DNA of 64,000 nucleotides from Branchiostoma lanceolatum (GCF_035083965.1 NC_089732.1:501001-565000), one strand, 5' to 3'; shown: positions 38,901 through 48,970, counted from the stretch's first letter. Notes: a model not told the origin generated them from the sequence alone. Program-made: numbers and translations.

Positions 38901-39949
38901 AGTTTCTACAGGTGTATAATCATTACCTGTCCTTAAGGTGCGTTGAGAAGAATTCGTACAGTGCAGGTTTGGTGTGTAATCTCACGGTTAAGGTGAGTTA
39001 TGAATAGTTTTACAGGTGTGTAATCCTTACCTGTCCTTGCCCGTTAAGGTGACTTAAGAAGAGTTCGTAGAGCGGAGGTTTGGTGTGTATCCTCACGGTT
39101 AAGGTGAGTTAAAAATAGTTCGTACAGGTGTGTAATCCTTACCTGTCCTTGCCCGTTAAGGTGCGTTGAGAAGAGTTCGTACAGCGGAGGTGTTGTGTGT
39201 AACCTGGCTGCACACGCCCCGTCCTTGTACTCTATGCCATACGCCGTCTCTAAACACTGGATCGCAACTGTGGAACAGAAATTCATATGAATAAGTGTTA
39301 CACGAGTCTGTCACAAAACAGCAAACCTCAGAAGCTTCAGCTACATATATAACATATAACTGAAGAGAGAGACTGATTTTCAACATGTGATACCCAATTT
39401 TTATACTCCTGACAACCCCATATAGCTACCATGAAACAGATAAGTTTTTTTCATGGGCTGTCTCATGGAACTTGGTGGAATTACCACTGCACCACAGGGA
39501 CACCCCCAACTCTTATATATATATATATATAACCACATCTGGTTCAAATTACTTGGACCAGAAGGACTGGGGTTCAAGCCCCAGGTAGGACTCCTCTGGA
39601 CAAGAGGCGCATTGAGTCATACCAAAGACTTTATAAAAATGGTACATAACTTCTGAAACAGTATGGAAGTTAAACAAACTCCACTGCCAGTGGACTAGCC
39701 CCCTGCTGCAGTGATTGCACCACAGTGTGGCCCAGCGCTATGAAATGGAGATGGGCACCGCCCTATACATCAATAATGGTGTGGGAGGATTTTAACTTTA
39801 AACTAACTATATATAAGAGTTGAGGTTATAGATTTTTTCCCACCTTCTAAACTCTCGGCAGCGTCCCCAGACAGCTGTCCTGAGTGCAGCTGGTCGTTCA
39901 GGAAGTCGATGATGGCAAAAACCATCTTCCCCAGGTTCTGGTCCGCCAT
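23907..39949 (-). CDS. SGTA: Small glutamine-rich TPR co-chaperone (SGTA/SGTB family)
   Basis: Ten exons in frame: 39844-39949, 39143-39267, 38341-38458, 38063-38162, 37451-37555, 26092-26242, 25591-25725, 25017-25054, 24400-24504, 23907-24025, at least 367 residues. The N-terminal dimerisation helix ([19 protein letters not shown]), acidic pre-TPR segment ([17 protein letters not shown]), three TPRs ([58 protein letters not shown]), a Gly/Met-rich stretch with [10 protein letters not shown], and the Gln-rich [19 protein letters not shown] match vertebrate SGTA. It is a cytosolic co-chaperone that passes tail-anchored and mislocalised membrane proteins to BAG6/TRC40 and binds Hsp70/Hsp90 through its TPRs (family knowledge). 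The stop exon was not found: after the 23907 donor a short terminal exon is expected. Reading through instead would end at 23821. Intron 5 (26243-37450) holds three TRIM genes. Confidence 0.9.
26310..26367 (-). pseudogene. Copied fragment of SGTA exon 6 inside intron 5
   Basis: About 57 bp nearly identical to the [16 protein letters not shown] part of exon 6 (for example agccttctggtaactctcct), lying roughly 70 bp upstream of the real exon. It has no splice borders of its own. Confidence 0.7.
26518..26660 (+). mobile_element. Penelope-like element terminal fragment
   Basis: Shares actcaagcaactggataaaa, cagacgtttcagacagc and ggttttataccaaaac with both flanks of the GIY-YIG element at 43388-44348. 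Confidence 0.65.
26755..26815 (+). mobile_element. Short dispersed element, copy 4
   Basis: tctgtatctatatagccgg followed by tataaaccgc and gtagcacaccagctt; same family as at 11864. Confidence 0.5.
27895..29640 (-). CDS. TRIM-NHL protein A (RING, B-box2, short coiled coil, NHL-like repeats)
   Basis: Single-exon 581-residue gene starting [23 protein letters not shown] finger at about 18-60 ([23 protein letters not shown]). B-box2 from about 103 ([25 protein letters not shown]). Then a coiled coil of charged repeats, and NHL-type beta-propeller repeats in the C-terminal half ([41 protein letters not shown]). Family members are E3 ubiquitin ligases that choose substrates or RNA through the propeller. 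Compared with its two neighbours about 33 residues are missing from the coiled coil, and an extra aromatic-rich segment ([13 protein letters not shown]) interrupts the first propeller repeat. It is the most diverged of the three. It lies inside SGTA intron 5. Confidence 0.88.
   Translation of the reverse strand: MAAGSSSLGEQISEELTCSICLELFTRPKVLPCQHTFCQDCLQDLASRRVPFQCPNCRQVVKLPRQGVAGLPDSHIVANMCNKLQNQAKLSEDPRKQSQSGNRCSFHPSEEVKFYCKQCNMPVCNECLDEMHSDHGTISLKKASRERKAPFQAFINEGRNILEFYCGFLKSLREKEKTLDEEYMKNKEELQEERDRVLADVSELSAACDRAEQEIEQGGGQYLGQEVFLTEVVGKHREKVSSTPVQTQPTDTPAPVLGHVTVPEFVSSAPTSDNVDKAETITFGQEGSEAGQFNHPQGVTVSEEGEIFVADTGNQRIQVFTLQGTFVRQFPTFLPFSLFYKSFLQVYVMFVYPQGVVRDGEGMCPHDVALDGEGNLWVVGNTESAELLVQFDKQGRVLRKFDFVKVCINRLVSVDTWRNHILITQSTEHLAKGFWEVHVFRSDGPPVRTTHMGMKKPSSITVDGDGNILVLVLGADKDCVYMYNEYGRFLFRFEGEGSCYNESVMSHGRFCTDRAGNIFVAKCRGYSVHLLDKQGKVLRRMNTDSYMIEPQAVGMGPQGQLVVTDSFTNTVHIIYPNETPI
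29641..30929. other. Spacer between TRIM genes A and B
   Basis: No coding region recognised. It should contain the promoter and 5' UTR of gene A and the end of gene B. A minus-strand AATAAA lies at 30901-30906, about 25 nt after the gene B stop. Confidence 0.5.
30930..33053 (-). CDS. TRIM-NHL protein B with PQ-rich repeat and a predicted transmembrane helix
   Basis: Single-exon gene. The start is set at 33053 ([19 protein letters not shown]) by alignment with both neighbours; an in-frame upstream ATG at 33197 would add 48 unlike residues. 707 residues: RING ([22 protein letters not shown]), B-box2 ([16 protein letters not shown]), long coiled coil, then about 16 repeats of the hexapeptide QPAVQP (about 280-375). 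Next come a hydrophobic run [20 protein letters not shown] (about 380-402) and a C-terminal NHL-type propeller ([48 protein letters not shown]). The repeat and helix are absent from genes A and C. If the helix spans a membrane, RING and propeller would face opposite sides. Presumed E3 ligase; substrate unknown. Nested in SGTA intron 5. Confidence 0.88.
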   Translation of the reverse strand: MAAAPSSLGEQIREELSCSICLELFTRPKVLPCQHTFCQDCLQDLAGREETFLCPNCFRKVELPPQGVTGLPDNHLVTSLCERLQNQATLSGETREQPQSGNRCSFHPSEVLKLYCKQCHIPVCDHCIEGAHDGHGTTTIKKAAEERISTVQALIDEGKNILDNYCGFLKRLRKKEKTLNEQKQETDNSIIQAYNVEVQKAAEKKDHLLFEAEEKYKEDKEVVQKERDRVLADVNELSATFDQLEQAMEQEGVDPLSQETILTEVVEKYREKLKKTALLEPPPAVQPQPAVQPPPAIQPPPAIQPQPAVQPQPAVQPQPAVQPPSAVQPQPAIQPQPAVQPQPAVQPQSDVQPRPDVQPQPYVQPQPAVQPQPAVFSSKAVVTAAGILLIAVLLYSPLYGLNYKTASNGSPATLTKATPEPVSEPVMAQSFPKTIVFGGEGSGNGQFDDPYSVTVSDEGEIFVAGWWNQRIQVFTLQGTFVRQFPTVMSGEEKMYPQDVAMDGEGNLWVVGQTDSDGFTVQYDKQGRVQRKFDLKKTGWERGVAVDTRRNHILITHTTRDWGNTQGEVQVFRPDGTLVRTVGRQQGMKRPWYITVDGDGNILVSDWGNDCVYVYNEDGQFLFQFGGLGSGEGQLKLPFGICTDRAGNIIVADSKNKRVEMFDKTGRFLKHIATDTTLRWPWGVAVGPQGQLVVTDWAEHTVLIIQSY
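31926..32215. repeat. 18-bp coding minisatellite in TRIM gene B
   Basis: About 16 copies of gttgtacagcaggctggg, encoding the QPAVQP repeat on the minus strand. In-frame length variation between alleles is expected. Confidence 0.95.
33054..34598. other. Spacer between TRIM genes B and C
   Basis: No coding region recognised apart from the possible N-terminal extension of gene B to 33197. It contains an inverted-repeat element (33776-33917) and should hold the promoter of gene B. Confidence 0.5.
33776..33917. mobile_element. Inverted-repeat (MITE-like) hairpin element
   Basis: The ends ttagcctggaatccatcc and ggctggactctaggctaa are imperfect reverse complements. The GC-rich arms (ttccggccgctaccc against gggtagcgacggaaa) continue the hairpin toward the centre. 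Confidence 0.75.
34599..36473 (-). CDS. TRIM-NHL protein C (RING, B-box2, coiled coil, NHL-like repeats)
   Basis: Single-exon gene, 624 residues, starting [23 protein letters not shown] ([25 protein letters not shown]), B-box2 ([28 protein letters not shown]), a long coiled coil (about 150-280), a low-complexity linker, and an NHL-type propeller from about 355 ([48 protein letters not shown]). It has the most canonical TRIM-NHL layout of the three, with all RING zinc ligands visible. Predicted E3 ligase; no specific orthologue can be assigned without a tree. It sits in the same orientation as its two paralogues and the host SGTA gene. Confidence 0.9.
   Translation of the reverse strand: MAATRSSLGEQISEELTCSICLELFTRPKVLPCQHTFCQDCLQVHLGDKKYLKCPNCRQQVKLRRQGVAGLPDNHLVSNLCERLQKQATLSGETREQPQSGNRCSFHPSEEVKLYCKQCCVPVCNECLDEAHSGHVMITQKKALEERRAPVQALVTEGRNILETYCSFLRNLRQKEKSLDEDKQKTDDSIVQAYNQEVQKLAENRDNLLANIDKNHKKIKETLQEERDRVLVDVSELSVACDRAEQEMEQGGVEFLSQETITEVVGKYRGKAAPTPVQSKPAVFQPTDTPVPVLGHVIVPESVLSVSDDDDAEKDTGHHHGNQSQEVQSLPAAPVSVDVEVTHELEGHQQTETVTFGGKGTETGTFFHPTSVAVSDEGEIFIADHYNQRIQVFTLQGTFVRHFLLFGSNGQKMYPHDVALDGEGNLWVVGNTESAEFAVRYTKRGMELRMTVLQKTGWYRGVAVDTKRNHILITQTTRDWGNTQGEVQVFRPDGTLVKTVGRQQGMKYPRCITVGEEGNILVSDSESHCVYSYKEDGQFLFKFGGEGSGEGQLCNPQGICTDKAGNIIVVDSGNHHVEMFDKTGWFLKHITEGMECPWGVETAIEGQLVVTDHAQHTVHVIQSY
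36474..37450. other. Spacer between TRIM gene C and SGTA exon 5
   Basis: No coding region recognised. It contains a tRNA-SINE-like fragment (36940-37145) and an (aaac)n tract ending at about 37433, close to the exon 5 donor. Confidence 0.5.
36940..37145 (+). mobile_element. SINE-like element, copy 1
   Basis: Has gacgttaagccaaaggtcct, gtgtttgaggaga and ttaagcacattaaagaac, in the same order as copies at 57170-57275 and 60259-60470. Confidence 0.5.
38617..38757. repeat. 20-bp tandem repeat, seven copies
   Basis: Seven near-perfect copies of aaaaatgtcacagatatagc in SGTA intron 2. Confidence 0.97.
38812..39190 (-). repeat. Tandem copies of the SGTA exon 2 3' edge and donor
   Basis: The exon 2 end ([11 protein letters not shown]) with its donor is repeated downstream in degenerate units: ctgtccttgcccgttaaggt, gaagagttcgtacag and ggtttggtgtgta recur several times. 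The real donor is at 39142; donor-like cttacctg recurs at about 38817, 38925 and 39026. Confidence 0.85.
39540..39760 (+). mobile_element. Possible tRNA-derived SINE
   Basis: Contains ggggttcaagccccaggt, a B-box-like sequence, and later a segment with agtgattgcaccacagtgtg. It lies in SGTA intron 1. Weak call. Confidence 0.35.
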
Positions 39950-41671
<1,722 letters not shown>

Positions 41672-44600
41672 ATGGCGCTAGCGGCTAGAAATAAAATTTC
41701 CTTCCTGCGATTTTCCCGCCTACCAGGTAAGAAAAAAGATCAACGTTACAGCAAAGCACAGGTAGTATCCCCTATGTATGTGGGTCATCTTATAGAAATA
41801 TTGTTATGTTCCAAAAGTTATGAGTGTTCTAAATTGCTCACGTGCAGGCGATCACGTACCGAACTTAGCTCCAAGCAGATGTGTGGGTTGGTTTCGAATC
41901 TTGTTTTGTTTTAATTTTGTTGAAATAGAAAACATTCTTGAGTTTGAGTTTATTAGGATCCACAAGTAGCTTAACAGCTATTTTTTTCCTGTGGCTCATT
42001 CAAAAATATGACTAGACAAAACTACATGACACACAGGAACACAACATATACAGAATTTACATGTTACATACATGAGAAAAGAATTTGAAAAGAAAAGATA
42101 AGGCTACTTTAGCCGCGGCGACTCTGGTGGGAAGACAATATATATATATATATATGGTATACAAGAAAATATGTCTTCCCACCAGAGTCGCCGCAGCTAA
42201 GGCTACTTGAGGTCTATGTACAATTTGTTGACAATATCTAATTGATCAGATTTTATCCATGATGTCTTCCAGGCCTGTCCAGAAGCTTGTCCACCTCGCC
42301 TGACCTGGCAGGTGTGCAGTACCTGGTCAGAGGTCATGACCCCGACCTGGCCTACTGCAGTACCCCGGGAAGGAGCCCGGGGGTCATCTTCTTCCCGGGG
42401 TTCCTATCCAGCATGGACGGTACCAAGGCGCTGGCTCTGGAGGGGTACTGTCGGGCCGCTGGGCTGGCATACACGAGGTGTGTGTTGTTTATTTATTTAT
42501 TCTTTGGTTTGGCTGTTCAGCACGTACAACCAGGGTTGGCCAACTAGCCTGTGGCTGTTACAAAGGGCAGCCCTGCTGACAAAGACAAGAAGGTTTTGAG
42601 GTTTTGACATGGATGGAATAACAATCAGTAACAATATTCTAAGAACATATACAACTATCATAATGTATAACAGTATCTGTAGCTTGAGGCAGTCCCAGGG
42701 CTCCGTATAGAAAACTGTTTCTGATACATCAGTACCAGTAGACTTTGAACTCCTAACAAATATAGTTCTTTGTCCAATGCATGGGCCTGACTCTCATGGG
42801 TCCATACAGAACTCTCACACCATGATCAGTGCCAGTAGACTAGGATTTGAACTCCTCCCCAGGAGATGGTCTGTAATTTAAGCCCCTAACCTTCAGTACC
42901 TCCCGTGTGTCCCCAGTAGACTGGGAATTGAACCCCTAACCGGTAGTTCTGTGTCCGCAGGTTTGACTACCGAGGCTTGGGCCTGTCCCAGCTGGCTCTT
43001 CACAGAACTGTTCCAGCTGGGAATTGAACCCCTAACCGGTAGTTCTGTGTCCCCAGGTTTGACTACCAAGGCATGGGCCTGTCCCAGGGCTCTATACAGA
43101 ACTGTTACAGCTGGGAATTGAACCCCTAACCTGTAGTTCTGTGTCCGCAGGTTTGACTACCAAGGCATGGGCCTGTCCCAGGGCTCTATACAGAACTGTT
43201 ACAGCTGGGAATTGAACCCCTAACCTGTAGTTCTGTGTCCCCAGGTTTGACTACCAAGGCATGGGCCTGTCCCAGCTGGCTCTTCACAGAACTGTTCCAG
43301 CTGGGAATTGAACCCCTAACCGGTAGTTCTGTGTCCCCAGGTTTGACTACCAAGGCATGGGCCTGTCCCAGGGCTCTATACAGAACTGCCAAAAATAATT
43401 ACTCAAGCAACTGAATAAGATTTTGAAACAGCCAGACGTTTCAGACAGTATCCACTGTCTTTCGTCAGTGACTAACGATAGGACTGAGAACACCAGGTTT
43501 TATACCAAAACTTTGAATAGATATGTTAATGAGGTTAAGACAATTTAGGATGTCTTGAAGTAGTCTTTAAAAAAGGTTAATTCAAGACAAATTTTATGCC
43601 AACAGTTCAATTAGCTACTGTTGTTTCAGTACAGTAAAACAGTAACTAAATGTTGCTTGTCCGGGGGTGGGGGGTGGGGGGTGGGGGGCAGTGCATTATC
43701 CCAGGTGCCTGACAGTTGAACGCGTAGACCCCCTTTCCTGTTGAGGGCGGGGTTGTACATCCTCTCATATATTGCTTCTCTGACTCCCCGTTCGAACCAG
43801 CGGGCTTCACGATCTAGGATGTCCGTGGATTCGAGATTGAATGAGTGTCCCTGGTTGTGTTTTAGATGGTGGAAAATGGCAGAGGAGTAGCGGTTAGCGC
43901 TCTTTCTGCAATGTTCACTGTACCTTTCTTTTAGTGGTCGACTTGTCTCCCCAATGTATGTGTTGTTGCAGTTCGGTTCCTCACATTGCAGTTTGTAGAT
44001 GACATTGGCTTTGATGCCTTTTTCGGGCTTGTCTTTTGGATGGACCAGTTTCTGCCTGAGAGTTGAGTGAGGTTTAAAGTTAGTGGCAATGTTGAAGTTT
44101 TGGAAGATACGTCTGAGTTTTTCCGATACGCCTTGGACGTAGGGAATGGTAATGTTGACCTTGTTAACATATCTATTCAAAGTTTTGGTATAAAACCTGG
44201 TTTTCTCAGTCCTATCGTTAGTCACTGACGAAAGACAGTGGATGCTGTCTGAAACGTCTGACTGTTTCAAAATCTTATCCAGTTGCTTGAGTAATTATTT
44301 TTGGCGTATCTTATTACCTGGATGTCTAACCTTCATCAACGTGTCTACACAGAACTGTTACAGCTGGGAATTGAACGCCTAACCGGTAGTTCTGTGTCCC
44401 CAGGTTTGACTACCAAGGCATGGGCCTGTCCCAGGGCTCTATACAGAACTGTTGCAGCTGGGAATTGAACCCCTAACCTGTAGTTCTGTGTCCGCAGGTT
44501 TGACTACCGAGGCATGGGTCTGTCCCAGGGCTCCATAGAAAACTGTTCCATCAACACCTGGAAGCAGGACTGTCTGGATGTGCTGGACAGACTCACCACC

Positions 44601-46318
44601 GGCAAACAGGTAATGTTTTAAGTTAACTCTCTTCCACCCCATGAAACTTCTTTCTATCTGTATTTGGTTATTTGAGCTGAATCTGCTAGTATCAATTCTT
44701 GCGATACGCAGTAATTCTTGCCCTATCTTGTACTTTTTTGCCATACATAATGGTGGACATCGCATGTCTAGATACCCTGTATGGCAACGATACACAATCT
44801 CATATAGCCTACGCTCAGGCAAATATTCCTGACCACCTTTCTGCTTCTCAGTGGCATTTGTGCAGATCGCCTCAAATCATGAGAGCGCTCCTCCAGACTG
44901 CATCTCTCTACAGTTTGCAGTAGTGTACAGTCCTGATTCTGTCTAACTCCACAGATCATCGTGGGCTCCAGTATGGGCGGCTGGCTCATGCTTCTCATCG
45001 CGATGAACCGTCCGGAGAGACTCCATGCGCTCGTCGGCATAGCAACCGCAGCAGACTTCGTCAAGAAGCACTGGGAACAGGCGCCAATCATCGTGAGTGA
45101 CGGCTGTCATTTAAACTGTGAATTGAGAGAAATATGTAACATTCATCGTTACAAGAATTAAGAAAACGAAATTAGCAATATTTTCATCCTTAAAACTTTG
45201 TATTACGAAAAATACATTATCATTGCTCTCGACTTTGATTACAAGTCACCCATACAAGCATGTAAGGAATCAGAATGGCCTCAGAACCAGAAGACTAGAG
45301 GGTTAGCACGAAAGTCTTCCATAAAAGACGATGATCATCTGAATGAATTGTTTCTGGTTCTGGACCTAGTAGGTTGATATCAACAATTCTATTGTCTTTA
45401 TCAGCAGAGTTGCTGTTTGTAGGTAATAGCCACAGGCTAGTTGGGCAGCCCTGGCTATGTGTGCTGAAGACTGAATAAAAATCTCTTGTCTGTACATGTG
45501 TAGGTGCAGAACCAGTGGAGGGAGAAGGGCGTGTACACGTTCCCGTCCGACTACACCGACACCGGCACCGTCTCCCTCGGCTATGGCTGGATCCAGGACA
45601 GCCTTCCCTACTGCATCCTGGGAACACGCATGCCCATCTCCTGCCCCGTGCGGCTGATCCACGGCCTGCGGGACCAGGACGTCCCCTACCAGGTAAACAA
45701 ACAAACAAACAAACAAGTACAGCTGATCCACGGCCTGCGCGACCAGGACGTCCCCTACCAGGTAAACAAACAAACAAACCTATTTGCGGAGAGGAGACTC
45801 GGGAGCTATGATAGGTTTGGATTCCAGTCTAATGTTTGGATTGAGATCACTTTCACTTTTTCACCCTCATCACTTTCACTTTGAACTTTTATTACTTTCC
45901 CTTTTTAACTTTTATCACTTTCACTTTTTCATTTTTATCACTTTTGCTTTTTCACTTTATCATTTTTAATTTTTCACTGTCACTTTTTAATTTTCATCAC
46001 TTTCACTTTTTAATTTTCATCACTTTCACTTTTTAATTTTTATCACTTTCACTTTTTCACTTCTACTTTCACTTTCAGACCTCGGCGCAGATCCTTGAGG
46101 AGCTGGACGCGAAGGACGTTGACCTGATCCTGCGGAAGAGCGGCGACCATCGCATGAGCGAACCGGAGGACCTGGAGCTTATCATCGACACGGTGGACAA
46201 ACTGGTCAACACGCTGGGGGAGGGGGGCGGCGGGCGGGAACCTGATAATGTACAAGGGGCTCAGTCTGTGGAGGAGGAGAGGGGGGCGATCACAGGGCCT
46301 GACAGCAGACAGGGCTGA
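41672..46318 (+). CDS. ABHD10: Alpha/beta hydrolase ABHD10 (mitochondrial acyl-protein thioesterase family)
   Basis: Six exons in frame: 41672-41726, 42273-42477, 44498-44609, 44955-45092, 45504-45692, 46079-46318; 312 residues against about 306 in human. The Arg-rich N-terminus (MALAARNKISFLRFSRLP) resembles a mitochondrial presequence. Hydrolase core: GVIFFPGFLSSMDGTKA, FDYRGMGLSQGS, nucleophile elbow GSSMGG (Ser130), HGLRDQDVP (Asp227), SGDHRM (His257), all as in vertebrate ABHD10, which removes S-acyl groups and hydrolyses acyl glucuronides. The C-terminus runs about 30 residues past the core into a Gly/Glu-rich tail. Intron 2 contains five extra truncated copies of the exon 3 start and intron-born sixth near 44404, with a retroelement between them; the 44498 copy is chosen because only it continues to NTWKQDCLDVL and a donor. 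The 3' end of exon 5 is also copied. Confidence 0.93.
42111..42203. repeat. Perfect-arm hairpin around an (AT)n core
   Basis: gccgcggcgactctggtggg before the AT tract and cccaccagagtcgccgcagc after it are near-perfect reverse complements; the direct repeat aaggctactt flanks both sides. It lies in ABHD10 intron 1. Confidence 0.85.
42511..42590 (-). mobile_element. Short dispersed element with GGGCTGCCC hairpin, copy 3
   Basis: Reverse-strand copy: gcctgtggctgttacaaagg, gcagccctgctgacaaag. It lies just after ABHD10 exon 2. Confidence 0.6.
42880..43388 (+). repeat. Tandem array of the ABHD10 exon 3 5' edge with its acceptor
   Basis: 94-96-bp units begin gtttgactacc after an intact cag acceptor at 42961, 43057, 43151, 43245 and 43341, with further units at 44404 and 44498 beyond a retroelement. 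Each encodes FDY(R/Q)G(M/L)GLSQ and then runs into stops in all but the last. Confidence 0.95.
43388..44348 (-). mobile_element. Truncated Penelope-like retroelement with GIY-YIG endonuclease domain
   Basis: The minus-strand ORF 43626-44270 (214 residues) contains VIYKLQC, NTYIGETSRPLKERYSEH and the Arg/Glu pattern of a GIY-YIG nuclease, preceded by PYVQGVSEKLRRIF. This is the C-terminal part of a Penelope-like element; the reverse transcriptase is absent. A roughly 130-bp segment at the left end (43389-43520) is an inverted copy of the right-end segment (44165-44310). It is inserted within one unit of the exon 3 array, the interrupted cagaactg resuming at about 44350. Confidence 0.85.
45396..45475 (+). 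mobile_element. Short dispersed element with GGGCTGCCC hairpin, copy 4
   Basis: Diverged left arm (gcagagttgctgtttgt), intact gttgggcagccctggct and gtgtgctgaa. It lies just before ABHD10 exon 5. Confidence 0.55.
45650..45777 (+). repeat. Tandem copy of the ABHD10 exon 5 3' edge and donor
   Basis: ctgatccacggcctgcg, gaccaggacgtcccctacca and the donor ggtaaacaaacaaac are repeated at 45722-45775. The first copy (45692 donor) belongs to the frame; the second would add a repeat of LIHGLRDQDVPYQ. Confidence 0.92.
45840..46078. repeat. Low-complexity CACTTTT tract
   Basis: A run of cactttcactttttaat-type repeats that forms the polypyrimidine tract before ABHD10 exon 6. Confidence 0.9.
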
Positions 46319-47516
46319 GCCTCAGTGAGAGTCAACAGCCAGGGGGAGGGGGGCAGTCATGGGGCCTGACAGTGTGCAGGGCTGACTGTTTATCATACTG
46401 GGTGGGAGGGGGTGGGGGAGAGGTGTGGTCGCACAATGGCACCAGACCTGACAATGCACAAGAGTCACAGACGTGATAAGGAGGGGGCCGCTGGGCCTGA
46501 CAGCATGCAAAGCTGGGTGTTACAGTTGGGTGGGGGACACAAGGACCACACGCTAACACTCTGTGGAGGGGGGCATAACTGGCTTAGAGCTGAAAAAAGT
46601 GCACAAAAAGTCATGCACAGCCAAAACTGTGATTGGACCTGGGCGCCTTGTAGGCTACATAATAGTTCGCAAGGCAAAGTCATTCTGGAAGCTAGAGTCC
46701 TGTATATTTATTAACTGCCTTTTGCCATAACACACCAGGCCTGCTCTCTTTTTTTACTGTACATGTACTTCTAACCACTAGCTACTTACTGACTGGTACA
46801 TATGTATCATACCAATGGTTTATTCATTGTAGTTTTCTGGTATTTTGTAAGGAGATTTTGAGCATTGTCAATGTGGGTTGAAGATGCAGTCTGCGTAGAG
46901 ATGCAGTTTCATAGTTTTATTCTTATTTTTTATATTTGGTTTAAATGATGTTGCCATGTCCTGCCAGTTTGTGTAAATAGATATTATTTATGTTATCTAA
47001 AGGCCTCCTTGAAAAGGAACTGAAATTAATTGAGGGGGTGCCCTGGTGAAAGATAGGTCTATTGAAAATAGTTCATTATTATATCTTTCCATATGTTTAA
47101 CAAGCCATGGTGTGTTACGAATGAAAAAGATTGTTCTGTGTTAATTTCTGTCTCAGTTTAGTACTTACAGACCATTTGCATGTGAAATTTTGCTATGGAG
47201 CAAAGCTGAGCTTTGGCTTTTATTGAGTTATATCAGGTTATTGACCTGTGACCTAAGTTTCTGCAGATGAAAGATCTGTAAGTTGTGACCAGAACTGATA
47301 TCAGCAAAAGCTTTTTCTGTGTTAAAGGATGTGCTCAATGTACATAATGCTTGCAGATGTATGCAACAAGGCAGTACAGAGAGTATAGACAGTGAAGGCA
47401 GCAAAGCTGTTAGAATCTCTCACTGGTATGTAGCAATCAATCATGTACAAGCTTTGGAAACATTACTTAAGTGTAACAGTTGAGATGTTTTGTTTCATGA
47501 TATTGGAAATGTTGCA

Positions 47517-47522
47517 AATAAA
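47517..47522 (+). other. Candidate polyadenylation signal of ABHD10
   Basis: AATAAA about 1.2 kb after the stop, the first well-placed one in a region with no other coding signal. Confidence 0.45.
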
Positions 47523-48761
47523 ATCATGTCTGTAACAGTGTCCATGTGTGGCAATCTCAGTAATAGATATAATCAGCATAAATGGCAATATTCAACTCTT
47601 GTTCACTTATTTACTAATGATATTTCTGACTTTTTGGGTGGGTAGCGCCTTAGACTGTAATCTGAGGACTAGCTGTGTTAAAGGAACATCTCACAAATGA
47701 AAGCTTACTTTCTACCACATTTATGATAAAGAAATCTCACTGCGATGCAACACTCAAAACCGTAGATTCAAATAGACTCCAAGGAGGTCTCTCCTGGGGC
47801 AAAATCATATCAGCCGGCCAGAATCTTCAGGGGTCGGTTAATACGATTTTGCCCCCGTAGAGATCTGCCTGGAGATTGAAAATTCTGGCCAACTTGGAGA
47901 TCAAGATACACAAATATGATATAGGACAAAATTTCAAGAAACGGCAAGACGATAACTTTGATAGTTTATTCTGTGTGCCATCCAGCTCACATGTATCAAA
48001 ACTGGTTCTCTACTGGACGTGTCATGCAGCCTTTACACACGGCACACTGTACAGTACGGCTGGCAATGTTACACTATAAATACTTCATATATCATACAAC
48101 TCACATGGCACGGAAACAGCACAGGTTCAGGTGCAACTCTTATCAACAATGTCGGAGGGGAGGACTGGAAATACATTTAGTTTAGTGGCGGTTTTATTTT
48201 GCAGTTAAAACGGAAAGGGAGGTTTTCTCCATGAATGCATTTCACGGTTTGAACACATATTTGTGCCGTTACGATTTCACAGTAAGAGGTCACAGGGAAA
48301 AAAAATAAAACCACCACATTTCGATACTGACAGTAAGCGGTATGTGACTTTCGTGTGAGAACTGTTATGTACAGACATATACAGGTCCTTAGTACAGGGC
48401 TATAACCTTCAGAGACAGATGTTATGTTAGCACCAGCGCAGCAGGAGCACAGAGGGGTCCAATCTACCTCACACGTACGTCTTGACTTTAACTCGCTCAA
48501 CAAGGTGTTCTACAAGGTGCTTCTTTTCTTGAAATACATCTTGGCAAGCCAATAGGGTACAAGAATGCTACATCTTTTTTGGTCATTCTGTCTCTCCTTT
48601 AAGCCATTGTCAAAGCCTTCTTAGATATTTTCTGCATATTTTTCAATTTTTGGTAAAAGTCTGTATAATTTGTTGGAGGACTTCTGAATATCCTTTGGAA
48701 AAATATCTTAATTTAGCACCATTTACTTTGAAACATACAAAATGTACATTGTCATCAATTT

Positions 48762-48970
48762 GACCATATAAGGAAACAGTAGTAGGAATTGTTTCTACCA
48801 ATCATAGCACAGAAACTTCAGTCACACTATTTCCACCAATCAGTGTCAAAAGTTCAATCTGACCATATAAGGAGAGAGTAGCAGTCCTGTTTCCACTAAT
48901 CACAGTGCGGCAAACTTCAATCTGACCATATAAGGAGACACTAGCAAGCTGTTTCCACCAATCACAGCAC
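48762..48970. promoter_or_regulatory. Three perfect CArG boxes in a degenerate tandem repeat
   Basis: ccatataagg occurs at 48764-48773, 48863-48872 and 48926-48935. Each is followed within about 40 bp by tttcca(c/t)(c/t)aatca, an inverted-CCAAT-like sequence. CC(A/T)6GG is the SRF site. Confidence 0.5.

Noticed and set aside
39540-39600. Possible tRNA gene
   Set aside because: Only a B-box-like ggttcaagccc is evident; no cloverleaf with matching acceptor stem could be drawn.
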